Shown here: positions 52,874 through 61,767 of the stretch, in pieces
How the letters are laid out: every line of letters starts with the position of its first letter
How positions within the stretch are numbered: position 1 is the first letter of the stretch
Position numbers and translations under genes: made by a program
From: Roseburia rectibacter
GTDB taxonomy: Bacteria; Bacillota; Clostridia; Lachnospirales; Lachnospiraceae
Assembly: GCF_014287515.2 (NCBI RefSeq)
Contig: NZ_CP092473.1
Span: forward strand, 1,081,001-1,145,000
DNA: 64,000 nucleotides
Direction of reading: 5' to 3'
Notes under the pieces: model-generated
Told to the model about the DNA's origin: nothing
The model's database searches: none
Seen by the model: the letters and a program-made list of their open reading frames with translations, nothing else

Positions 52874-54688
52874 ATGAAAGAAGTTAAAACACCGAAAAAA
52901 CCACTGGCATATTATTATGGGATTGTGTTAATAGTGCTGATCGTATTTAATCTGGTTGTCACACCAATCCTTATGGAGCATCAGGTGAAGGAAACGGATT
53001 ATGGCACTTTTATGAGCATGATCGAGAAGAAGAATATTGGTGAAGTAGAAGTTGAGGACAATCAGATCATCTTTACAGATAAAGATCAAAAAAATATTTA
53101 TAAAACAGGTCTGATGAACGATCCGAACCTGACGGACAGGCTATATGAATGTGGAGCAGTATTCGCAAAAGATATCGATAAGCAGATGTCACCAATCATC
53201 AGCTTCCTGCTGACCGGGGTTTTGCCATTGATTCTTTTTATCGCACTGGGAAATTATATGGCGAAGAAACTGATGGAGCATGCCGGAGGAAAAAATTCGA
53301 TGGCTTTTGGAATGGGAAAAAGCAATGCGAAGATTTATGTGCAATCCAGTGAGGGAATCCGTTTTTCAGACGTTGCAGGAGAAGATGAGGCGAAAGAAAA
53401 CCTTTCAGAGATCGTTGATTATCTTCACAATCCGAAGAAGTATACCGATGTAGGTGCGTCTATGCCAAAAGGTGTCCTTCTTGTAGGACCTCCGGGAACC
53501 GGCAAAACAATGCTTGCAAAAGCAGTGGCGGGTGAATCGAATGTACCATTTTTCTCAATGTCCGGATCAGAATTTGTTGAGATGTTTGTCGGTATGGGAG
53601 CTTCCAAAGTTCGAGATCTTTTCGGACAGGCAAAGGAAAAGGCACCATGTATCGTGTTTATTGATGAAATTGATGCCATTGGTAAAAAGCGTGACGGACA
53701 AATGGGCGGAAATGATGAGAGGGAGCAGACCTTAAACCAGCTTCTTACAGAGATGGACGGATTTGAAGGAAATAATGGTGTCATCATTCTTGCTGCAACG
53801 AACCGTCCGGAGTCGTTAGATCCGGCACTTACACGTCCGGGACGTTTTGACAGACGTGTGCCGGTTGAACTGCCGGATCTTGCAGGCCGTGAAGCAATTT
53901 TAAAGGTTCATGCAAAGAAGATAAAAGCATCTGATGATGTTGACCTGCATACGATTGCACGTATGGCATCGGGGGCATCCGGTGCGGAGCTTGCCAATAT
54001 TATAAATGAAGCAGCATTACGTGCTGTCCGTAGTGGAAGGACCGTTGTAAATGAATCTGATCTCGAAGAAAGTATAGAAGTGGTTATTGCAGGATATCAG
54101 AAGAAGAATGCGGTCCTTTCAGATCAGGAGAAGAAGGTTGTTGCATATCATGAGATAGGACACGCTCTGGTAGCTGCATTACAGAGTCATTCAGCTCCGG
54201 TCCAGAAGATTACGATTATCCCGCGTACTTCAGGTGCACTCGGCTACACTATGCAGGTTGAGCAGGGTGATAAATATCTGATGACGAAAAAAGAACTTGA
54301 GAATAAGATTGCTACATTTACAGGCGGACGTGCGGCAGAGGAGATCGTATTTGGTGAGATCACGACCGGAGCCTCCAATGATATCGAACAGGCAACAAAA
54401 ATTGCAAGAGCGATGATCACCCGCTACGGCATGACAGATGAATTCGACATGGTGGCAATGGAAAACGTGACCAACCAGTATCTTGGCGGCGATACGTCTC
54501 TTTCCTGTTCTGCAGATACACAGAAGGAAATTGATGAAAAAGTCGTGCAGCTCGTAAAAGCAGAGCATGAAAAAGCAAGAAAAATCCTTGCTGAAAACAG
54601 GGAAAAACTGGACGAACTGGCTATGTACCTGTATGAGAAGGAAACAATTACAGGTGACGAATTTATGGATATTTTAGACAGAAAATAA
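52874..54688 (+). CDS. ftsH: ATP-dependent zinc metalloprotease FtsH
   Basis: The 604-aa protein has two membrane segments (about 12-33 and 108-130), an AAA domain with Walker A GPPGTGKT (near 204) and Walker [18 protein letters not shown], the [21 protein letters not shown], and the zinc site HEIGH (near 426). It degrades membrane and regulatory proteins. The short form and its place in an accessory island suggest an extra FtsH, not the housekeeping one, though the latter cannot be checked here. AGGAGG precedes the start. Confidence 0.93.
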   Translation: MKEVKTPKKPLAYYYGIVLIVLIVFNLVVTPILMEHQVKETDYGTFMSMIEKKNIGEVEVEDNQIIFTDKDQKNIYKTGLMNDPNLTDRLYECGAVFAKDIDKQMSPIISFLLTGVLPLILFIALGNYMAKKLMEHAGGKNSMAFGMGKSNAKIYVQSSEGIRFSDVAGEDEAKENLSEIVDYLHNPKKYTDVGASMPKGVLLVGPPGTGKTMLAKAVAGESNVPFFSMSGSEFVEMFVGMGASKVRDLFGQAKEKAPCIVFIDEIDAIGKKRDGQMGGNDEREQTLNQLLTEMDGFEGNNGVIILAATNRPESLDPALTRPGRFDRRVPVELPDLAGREAILKVHAKKIKASDDVDLHTIARMASGASGAELANIINEAALRAVRSGRTVVNESDLEESIEVVIAGYQKKNAVLSDQEKKVVAYHEIGHALVAALQSHSAPVQKITIIPRTSGALGYTMQVEQGDKYLMTKKELENKIATFTGGRAAEEIVFGEITTGASNDIEQATKIARAMITRYGMTDEFDMVAMENVTNQYLGGDTSLSCSADTQKEIDEKVVQLVKAEHEKARKILAENREKLDELAMYLYEKETITGDEFMDILDRK

Positions 54689-54799
54689 TGTAGTTTATTA
54701 GATAATCAATGTCATTTAGATAAGAAAAATAGTTAGTAGTTCTGAAAAATGGAATTATTTTATATAAAGGAGCGGACAAATTCTCATTGAACAAAATCG

Positions 54800-54838
54800 C
54801 TGCGCGATGGCCTGCCAAGGCTGTGGCGCAGTTTTTCT
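54800..54838 (+). terminator. Terminator downstream of ftsH
   Basis: CTGCGC (54800-54805) pairs with GCGCAG (54826-54831) around an inner GCCT/AGGC stem, and TTTTTCTTTT follows. The distance from the ftsH stop is over 100 bases. The rest of 54840-54990 is probably the left end of the IS91-type element. Confidence 0.7.
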
Positions 54839-54992
54839 TTTCCTAAATAAAAAAGCAGTGGAAACCAAGTCCTAATAGTAGTATTGTTAAGTCACCACAA
54901 CCAACAATCAAACAGGATCGACATTACCACTGCCTATGAAAAGATTAACACCTAACCGTTCTTTTAGCAAGCGGTTTTATTATTCCAATGCA

Positions 54993-55039
54993 CCTCCATG
55001 TAAGCAGTGATACCCGAAATTACTGACTTTACATGGAGG
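54993..55039 (+). promoter_or_regulatory. Hairpin that can hide the ribosome site of the recombinase
   Basis: CCTCCATGTAA (54993-55003) is the exact complement of TTACATGGAGG (55029-55039), with an inner AGT/ACT pair. The right arm contains the GGAGG Shine-Dalgarno of the recombinase ATG at 55047, so the folded RNA would block translation. Confidence 0.65.
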
Positions 55040-55046
55040 AATTATT

Positions 55047-55895
55047 ATGTACGAAAAATATTTATTACAGCTTGAGGAAGCCGGAAAAATCCGTAACCTT
55101 AAAGAGCGTTCCATTAACTGCTACAAAAACTATGTTTCTTATTTCCTTAATTACATGGAAAAGCACCCGGAAGAGTTTACCTGTCAGGATGTCAGGGACT
55201 TTCTTCTTGCCAAGAAGGACGATGGTCTGAAAGCGACCACCCTCAACCTTTATAATTCAGCCATCCGTTTTTTCTATCGGAATGTACTTCACGTTCTGTG
55301 GGATGATATCACTGTTCCACGCATGATAATAGAGCACAAACTCCCAACCGTACTTTCTACTGATGAAATTGACCGGCTTCTTGATGCTACGGATGACCTG
55401 AAATATAAAGCCATGTTCGCCACAATGTATTCTTCCGGAATGCGTGTCTCGGAAGTGATTCATCTTCATTATGATGATATTTCCCGCACAAACATGCAGA
55501 TTCATGTCCGGGATACCAAGAACCGGATGGACCGTTATACCATTCTGTCTGAAAGAAACCTTGCACTTCTTACGGAATACTGGTTCCGGAAAGGCAGACC
55601 AAAGGGCATTCTGTTTCCGAATCAGTTTACAGGGCAGTATCTTACCGTAAGTACACTGGAACAGGTTATCCGACGTTCTGCATCGGCTGCCGGGTTATCC
55701 GGTGTTACTCCTCACTGCCTCCGTCACAGCTTTGCCACCCATCTTATGGAGCAGGGAGTGGAACAGCGGAATATTCAGGTATTGCTTGGACACCGAGATC
55801 CGAAATTCACAGAAGTTTATCTTCATGTCAGCAACAAATCCCTTATGGGCATCCGCAGTCCTTTTGACAGAAAGGATGGTACAGCCAATGGATAA
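55047..55895 (+). CDS. Tyrosine recombinase of an IS91-type element
   Basis: The 282-aa integrase has the core SAM-like domain (about 1-90) and catalytic residues R (SSGMRVSEVIHLHYDD), HxxR (HCLRHSFATHL), H (LLGHRDPKF) and Y (TEVYLHVS). It ends inside the start of the transposase gene (8-base overlap). Some IS91-family elements carry such an upstream recombinase, so I assign it to that element rather than to the island's own integration. Confidence 0.88.
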   Translation: MYEKYLLQLEEAGKIRNLKERSINCYKNYVSYFLNYMEKHPEEFTCQDVRDFLLAKKDDGLKATTLNLYNSAIRFFYRNVLHVLWDDITVPRMIIEHKLPTVLSTDEIDRLLDATDDLKYKAMFATMYSSGMRVSEVIHLHYDDISRTNMQIHVRDTKNRMDRYTILSERNLALLTEYWFRKGRPKGILFPNQFTGQYLTVSTLEQVIRRSASAAGLSGVTPHCLRHSFATHLMEQGVEQRNIQVLLGHRDPKFTEVYLHVSNKSLMGIRSPFDRKDGTANG

Positions 55896-56703
55896 GCCCA
55901 CAGTACAGGATATTTTTCATCGTTTTTATCCGGCATACCTTGATCAATATTCACCTTCCCCTGTACAGGCAAAGGTTGCACATAACATCATGAACTGCAA
56001 GACCGGTGCCTATGGTGCAAATGTATGTGTATGTGAGGATTGTGGCTTCGTACAGATTCATTACAATTCCTGCCGTAACCGTTGCTGCCCCATGTGTCAG
56101 GCTGTTCCGAAAGAAATGTGGATGGATGCACGCAGAGAGGATATCCTTGATGCTCCTTATTTCCATCTGGTTTTTACGGTTCCTGATATTTTAAACCCTG
56201 TCATTTACAGCAACCAGAGACTTCTTTATGATGCCTTATACCATGCAGCTTCTTCCACAATCAGCGAACTGACTGCGCCGACCCAAAACATCTCGGCGCA
56301 AAGGTGGGATACATCTGCATTTTACATACATGGGGTTCTGAAATGAACTTTCATCCCCACATTCATGCCATCCTGCTGGGTGGAGGACTGGCTTCCAACA
56401 ACCAGTGGAAGGACAATGGTGAAAATTTCTTTCTTCCCATCCGGGTCATCTCCAAAGTGTTCCGCGGAAAATATCTGGAGGAACTAAAGAGGCTGTGGGA
56501 AGAGGATAAGCTGGTATTTCATGGTACTGCAGAAAAATTTCGTAACCATTATACGTTCAAGGAGCTTTTAGATTCCTGTTATGGTATGGACTGGATTCCT
56601 CATTGTAAAAAGACATTCAATGGTGCTCAAACAGTAATGAAATACCTTGGTAAGTATACTCATCGCATTGCCGTCAGCAATCATCGCACCGTCCGTATGG
56701 ATG
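55888..56703 (+). pseudogene. IS91-family (Y2/HUH) transposase, frameshifted and 3'-truncated
   Basis: ATG 55888 starts MDKPTVQDIFHRFYPAYLDQ, followed by the zinc-finger region CVCEDCGFVQIHYNSCRNRC. Near 56296 the frame shifts: the continuation GAKVGYICILHTWGSEMNFH, PHIHAILLGGGL (HUH-type motif) is in the next frame. The homology then ends at KYTHRIAVSNHRTVRMDD, well before the normal end. The join to the XRE fragment is at about 56703. It is non-functional. Confidence 0.88.
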
Positions 56704-57426
56704 ATCAGTCTAAATGAATTTTTGGCAGGTGAAGATATTGAGGTAACTAATGTAGAAAAAAAATCGGAAGATACACTGATACAGATATCAAAAGATAGTA
56801 GTCATAAACAGCGTTATTTAAAGAAGATTATTGCTGTACTTCTTATTGCTGTGGGAGTATTTGTTATTACTCTTGGAATCATGGTATGTAATAAATTGCG
56901 GCAACCACAAAATTATATAGAAGCAGTAGATCCGGATAGTGTAGAAATGAAAACGGCTGAATTGTTGTCCGGAATTGATGGAACCATGATGTTTCGATAC
57001 AATTCAAAAGATACATTTCAAGCATTATACGTTTACTTGTCAGAATATCATTCTGGAAAACGAGTTTCTCATAAACGAGTTTTGGAACTTTCCTATGAGG
57101 ACGTGAAATCTGCAAAAAATGGATGGATTGTCATCACTCCGGATTTTGATAATTTTACTGCAAAGCTTATTGCAGCAGATGAATATTCAAAATATATGAC
57201 AGAAACGCCAATCTTGGAAGGTGTTGCAAACAGAGAATATTATGGAAGATCTGCGACCTCTATAGAGAACAAAAGCACGATAGAGTACGGAACAGAGCAA
57301 GGATTGGCAGCACTGATCTATGGCGAACAAGGAGTGAGTTCGTTGCCGATACAGGACATTACAGGAGAATACATAGATACAGATAATGAGTATATGTATT
57401 ATTATTCGGCTGAGTTTGTAAAATAA
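56704..57426 (+). pseudogene. C-terminal part of an XRE-family membrane regulator, cut at island right edge
   Basis: The frame begins ISLNEFLAGEDIEVTNVEKK, the linker that follows the helix-turn-helix in many clostridial XRE proteins. It is followed by a membrane segment (IIAVLLIAVGVFVITLGIMV) and an outside domain (AELLSGIDGTMMFRYNSKD, ILEGVANREYYGRSATSIE). There is no DNA-binding part here. The upstream 57 bases of the open frame belong to the transposase DNA. The missing N-terminal part fits the fragment at 16955-17083, about 39.6 kb away in the same direction; roughly 20 residues between them are lost. Confidence 0.8.
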
Positions 57427-57442
57427 GAATAGCAAAAGTGAG

Positions 57443-57490
57443 AAGAGGATATTACAAATTATTGTTTTGATAATTCGGTGGTATCCTCTT
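57443..57490. terminator. Two-way terminator between the XRE fragment and the AraC gene
   Basis: AAGAGGATA (57443-57451) pairs with TATCCTCTT (57482-57490) around an AT-rich loop. It sits between two converging genes. Confidence 0.7.
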
Positions 57491-57498
57491 TGTGGATT

Positions 57499-58362
57499 TC
57501 AGAATTTGTTTCTCAGCTTTCGGTATTCTCTCGGCGAATATCCTTTCAACTTGTGAAAAAGCCGACTGAAATAAAGCTGGTTATCATATCCGACAATCTT
57601 AGAAATCTCATTGATGGAATAAGTTGTTGTTTCAAGTAACATCTGAGCATTGTTGATGCGGATTCCCACAATGAATTGCATTGGTGTAGAACCGGTATAT
57701 TTTTTGAAATTTCGGATAAACCAGCTGACACTCATGCCTCGTGAGGCAGCATAATCATCAATATTGATATTTTGATTGTAGTTTTCACTGAAAAAGGTAA
57801 CAGCATTATCCATCTCATGATCAAGATATTCATTTTTTAATATGTGCTCTCTTGTCAGTTCCCGGTGGAAACTGATCAGAAGATGACGTAGCAAAAGGAC
57901 AAGCATTTCCTCATAATTGTCTTGACAGCGTTGGAGCTCGATAATGATACGTTTGAAAATTTGTTCATATTCATTAGATGTACCCACTTGAAAGACACGT
58001 TCTTTATCCGGAAACCCATATTGACGTAAGATATTTTTCACATTGCTTCCTGTGAAGTGAATCCAGTATACTTCTGTCTTATCTTCTCCGTAATATTCAT
58101 ATTTTTGGAGTTCTTTCGGTCTGTACAGTACAATGTTGCCGGCTGGAACAATCGTTTCATTATTTACATTATCAAAATGAAAATGCCCACAACCAGCAGT
58201 GATATATATAATCTGATAATCCAGACGACCCCTTGGACGGTAGGTCGGAAGTTTGGGATGTCTGGAAAGACGGTAAGTACCACAGCTACCGACAATCAGC
58301 GGACGACTTTTGTCTTTGAAATCCATATGTGAGTGGTTCAAATAACCGGTGTTCAAATACAT
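57499..58362 (-). CDS. AraC-family regulator of the beta-galactosidase locus
   Basis: The 287-aa protein has an N-terminal cupin-like sensor (residues 20-110, GRLDYQIIYITAGCGHFHFD, VPAGNIVLYRPKE) and two C-terminal helix-turn-helix motifs (AASRGMSVSWFIRNFKKYTG, ISKIVGYDNQLYFSRLFHKL). It is divergent from lacZ and probably activates it in response to a sugar. Confidence 0.93.
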   Translation of the reverse strand: MYLNTGYLNHSHMDFKDKSRPLIVGSCGTYRLSRHPKLPTYRPRGRLDYQIIYITAGCGHFHFDNVNNETIVPAGNIVLYRPKELQKYEYYGEDKTEVYWIHFTGSNVKNILRQYGFPDKERVFQVGTSNEYEQIFKRIIIELQRCQDNYEEMLVLLLRHLLISFHRELTREHILKNEYLDHEMDNAVTFFSENYNQNINIDDYAASRGMSVSWFIRNFKKYTGSTPMQFIVGIRINNAQMLLETTTYSINEISKIVGYDNQLYFSRLFHKLKGYSPREYRKLRNKF

Positions 58363-58392
58363 AGGAGGGCACCTCTTTTCGTACTTTTTATC

Positions 58393-58421
58393 ATTGTATC
58401 ATTTAGTGCATATTTTGTCTA
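58393..58421 (-). promoter_or_regulatory. Promoter of the AraC gene
   Basis: On the minus strand TAGACA (58416-58421) and TACAAT (58393-58398) are 17 bases apart, about 30 bases upstream of the start. Confidence 0.65.
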
Positions 58422-58561
58422 ATCCAATTCATAGACATATTTTGCGAATTAGGATAAGCTATATATAGCATAGCTAAGGAACGTAAACAAAAAGTAAAGT
58501 ATAAGGTTTGCTTTAGGAAAACAAAGAACAAAAAAGTATATGTATTGGAGGAGAACTATTT

Positions 58562-61500
58562 ATGATCGTACCACGTTATTATGAAAATCTAAACGTACTG
58601 CACGAAAACACAATGCCAGCCAGAGCCTATTATATTCCGGCATCCAGAAGAATGGATAACCTGGTGGAACACAGAGAAGAGTCAGATCGTATGCAGTTAT
58701 TGAATGGAACTTGGAAATTCCAGTATTTTAACAGCATCTATGACATTCAGGATTCTTTCTTTGAGAAGAATTATGATACAGAAAATTTTGATGAGATTCA
58801 GGTTCCAAGTGTATGGCAGATGGCTGGATATGATACACACCAGTATACAAACATCCGGTATCCATTTCCGTTTGATCCACCATATGTGCCACAGGACATT
58901 CCGTGTGGAGCCTATGTACATACTTTTGAGTACAGTAGAGATGAGAAAGCGCCAAAATCTTTTTTGAACTTTGAAGGAGTAGACAGTTGCTTTTACGTAT
59001 GGATCAATGGCTCTTACATAGGATACAGCCAGGTTTCGCATATGACCAGTGAGTTTGATGTTACCGATGTACTTCAGGATGGAACGAATACGGTGGCAGT
59101 GTTGGTAATGAAGTGGTGTGATGGTTCCTATTTGGAAGATCAGGACAAATTCCGTATGAGTGGTATTTTCCGGGATGTGTACATTTTGAAACGCCCAAAA
59201 CAGGCAATCAGTGATTATCATATTAAAACAAGAATTGAGGATATGCTTGCGAAAGTAGAAATTGAAATGAAATTCTATTCTCCGTTAAATGTAAAAATTT
59301 CGGTTGAAGATAGAAATGGAGCAGTTGTAGCACTAGGAAGTATTGCTGAAGAAGGAAAAGCTGTATTAGAAATCGCAAGTCCGGAACTTTGGAATACAGA
59401 AAATCCATATCTATATAAAATGATTCTTGAAACAGAGAATGAAGTAATTGTAGATCACATTGCATTAAGAAAGATAGAGATTAAAGACCAGGTTATTTAT
59501 TTAAATGGACAGAAGATTAAATTCCGTGGTGTCAATCGACATGATTCTGATCCGGTTACTGGATTTACAATCAATACGGAACAGATTACAACCGATCTTA
59601 CGTTAATGAAGCAGCATAATTTTAATGCGATCCGTTCCAGCCACTATCCGAACGCACCATTTTTCTATGAAATGTGTGACAAGTATGGATTCATGGTAAT
59701 AGATGAAGCAGATATTGAAGCTCATGGTCCATTTATGATCTACAGAAAAGAAGACACTGATTACAATCGGTTCAAACGATGGAATGAGAAGATTGCAGAT
59801 GATCCGGTATGGGAAGAGGCAATCGTTGATCGCGTAAAACTCATGGTGGAACGTGACAAAAACCGTTTCTGTATTGTCATGTGGTCAATGGGAAATGAGA
59901 GTGCTTATGGCTGCAACTTTGAAAAAGCACTGGAATGGACAAAGACTTTTGATCCAGACCGTATCACACAATATGAGAGTGCAAGATACCGTAATTATGA
60001 TGAAACATATGATTACAGCAATCTGGATGTGTACAGCCGGATGTACCCAGCGCTTTCCGAAATTCAGGAATATCTGGATAAAGATGGAAGCAAACCCTTC
60101 CTTTTGGTAGAGTACTGTCACAGCATGGGAAACGGACCTGGAGATTTTGAAGATTACTTCCAGATGATTCAGGATAATGATAAAATGTGCGGCGGCTTTG
60201 TCTGGGAATGGTGTGACCATGCGATTGCTCATGGAACTGCTGAGAATGGAAAGACTATATATGCTTATGGGGGCGACCATGGCGAAGAAATTCATGATGG
60301 CAACTTCTGTATGGATGGATTAGTATATCCGGACAGAACGGTACATACAGGACTTTTGGAATACAAGAATGTTTATCGCCCGGCAAGAGTTATTTCCTAT
60401 AACAAAGAAAGCGGAGAACTGGTGCTTCATAACTACATGGATTTTGATGACTTGAAAGATTATGTGAAGATTAGTTATGAGCTGACCCAGGATGGTCTTG
60501 TGATCAGCAAAGGCATACTTCCGGAGTTTTCTGTGGCACCACACGGGGAAGGAATAACAAACCTGAAGATCAATGTTCCAGAGAATGGGAAATGTTATTT
60601 AAAACTTATTTACCATCTGAAAAAAGAATTGCCACTGTTGGATGAAGACCATATTCTTGGATTTGATGAAATTGAGGTAAGTAAAGAGGATACAAAATGT
60701 AAACTTGCAGAGAAATGGATACCAAAAACAGTAGTGGACTCTGAATTACAGGTAAATGAAAATGATACACAGATTCATATCAAGGGGCGTGAATTTGCTT
60801 ATACCATAGACAAACGTACTGCACTCTTTACAGAGATGAAATTCGCAGGGCGGGAATACTTGAACCATCCGATGGAATTAAATATTTGGAGAGCTCCCAC
60901 AGATAACGATATGTACATCAAGTCTGAATGGAAGAAAGCCCATTATGATAAGGCTTACACAAGAGCCTATACGACAGAGGTTGTGCAGGGAAAACATGGT
61001 GTGAAGATTACAAGCCATGCTTCCGTTGTGGCAGAGACAGTACAGAAGATTCTTGATGTGACGATTACATGGAAAATAGAAGCTGCTGGAAAGATTGATG
61101 CAGATATTGCAGTAACAAAAGATGATGAATTCCCGGACCTGCCAAGATTTGGTGTGAGGATGTTCCTGGATAAAAAAATTTCAGCTGTAAGATACTTTGG
61201 AATGGGACCACAGGAAAGCTATTGTGACAAACATCAGGCTGCGAGCCACGGTTTGTACCGGGCAGATGTAGGGGATTTACACGAGGACTATATCCGTCCA
61301 CAGGAAAATGGAAGCCATTATGATTGTGAATATGTAGAACTTAACAACAGTCGATATGGAATTGTGGTATCCGCGGAAAATGCCTTCTCATTCAATGCTT
61401 CTTATTATACGCAGGAAGAACTTGAGAAGAAAATGCATAATTATGAATTAATAGAATCAGATAGTGTAGTATTCTGTGTTGACTACGCATTAAATGGCAT

Positions 61501-61600
61501 TGGTTCTAATAGTTGTGGCCCAGTTGTATTGGATCAGTACCGATTTGATGATGTATTATTCCGGTTCCAGTTTACACTGATACCGTATGTAAAGGGATAA
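58562..61600 (+). CDS. lacZ: Glycoside hydrolase family 2 beta-galactosidase
   Basis: The 1012-aa protein has the full LacZ domain order: sugar-binding jelly roll (about 40-210), immunoglobulin-like domain, TIM barrel (RGVNRHDSDPVTGFTINTEQ, RSSHYPNAPFFYEMCD) with acid/base Glu in MWSMGNESAYG (about 445) and nucleophile Glu in LLVEYCHSMGNGPG (about 516), and a C-terminal beta-sandwich domain (RAPTDNDM). There is no signal peptide, so it acts inside the cell on imported lactose or a related galactoside. GGAGGAG precedes the start. A symporter gene follows 167 bases later. Confidence 0.95.
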   Translation: MIVPRYYENLNVLHENTMPARAYYIPASRRMDNLVEHREESDRMQLLNGTWKFQYFNSIYDIQDSFFEKNYDTENFDEIQVPSVWQMAGYDTHQYTNIRYPFPFDPPYVPQDIPCGAYVHTFEYSRDEKAPKSFLNFEGVDSCFYVWINGSYIGYSQVSHMTSEFDVTDVLQDGTNTVAVLVMKWCDGSYLEDQDKFRMSGIFRDVYILKRPKQAISDYHIKTRIEDMLAKVEIEMKFYSPLNVKISVEDRNGAVVALGSIAEEGKAVLEIASPELWNTENPYLYKMILETENEVIVDHIALRKIEIKDQVIYLNGQKIKFRGVNRHDSDPVTGFTINTEQITTDLTLMKQHNFNAIRSSHYPNAPFFYEMCDKYGFMVIDEADIEAHGPFMIYRKEDTDYNRFKRWNEKIADDPVWEEAIVDRVKLMVERDKNRFCIVMWSMGNESAYGCNFEKALEWTKTFDPDRITQYESARYRNYDETYDYSNLDVYSRMYPALSEIQEYLDKDGSKPFLLVEYCHSMGNGPGDFEDYFQMIQDNDKMCGGFVWEWCDHAIAHGTAENGKTIYAYGGDHGEEIHDGNFCMDGLVYPDRTVHTGLLEYKNVYRPARVISYNKESGELVLHNYMDFDDLKDYVKISYELTQDGLVISKGILPEFSVAPHGEGITNLKINVPENGKCYLKLIYHLKKELPLLDEDHILGFDEIEVSKEDTKCKLAEKWIPKTVVDSELQVNENDTQIHIKGREFAYTIDKRTALFTEMKFAGREYLNHPMELNIWRAPTDNDMYIKSEWKKAHYDKAYTRAYTTEVVQGKHGVKITSHASVVAETVQKILDVTITWKIEAAGKIDADIAVTKDDEFPDLPRFGVRMFLDKKISAVRYFGMGPQESYCDKHQAASHGLYRADVGDLHEDYIRPQENGSHYDCEYVELNNSRYGIVVSAENAFSFNASYYTQEELEKKMHNYELIESDSVVFCVDYALNGIGSNSCGPVVLDQYRFDDVLFRFQFTLIPYVKG

Positions 61601-61767
61601 TAAAGTTTCATGTAACCCGTAAACAAGGAAAGAGAGTCTGATTGTAATGTAAAGTCCGGATATACAGAGCAATCAGACAAAATCAGAGAAAAAAACAGAA
61701 TTGGATATCATACGGTTAGCCATATTGAGATTCTAAGTGCGATGAAGATGAGGAGCAAAGAAATTCG

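Larger units (their letters stand above)
51048..54724 (+). repeat. 19-bp direct repeats (51048-51066, 54706-54724) bracketing the bsh2-ftsH segment
   Basis: TCAATGTCATTTAGATAAG is present at both positions in the same orientation. The first lies beside an IS4-type transposase remnant, so the pair are probably insertion-sequence ends. They enclose the IS4 remnant, cls fragment, bsh2 and ftsH. Confidence 0.7.

Noticed and set aside
54993..55895. Tyrosine recombinase as the island's integrase or a prophage integrase
   Set aside because: It overlaps an IS91-type transposase by 8 bases, as in known IS91 elements with a helper recombinase, and no phage genes or tRNA attachment site are present.
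56304..56717. Separate 137-aa gene
   Set aside because: It is the out-of-frame continuation of the IS91 transposase, not an independent gene.
56647..57426. Complete 259-aa membrane protein gene starting at ATG 56647
   Set aside because: The first 19 codons lie in IS91 transposase DNA in another frame, and the native sequence begins at about 56704 in the middle of an XRE protein.
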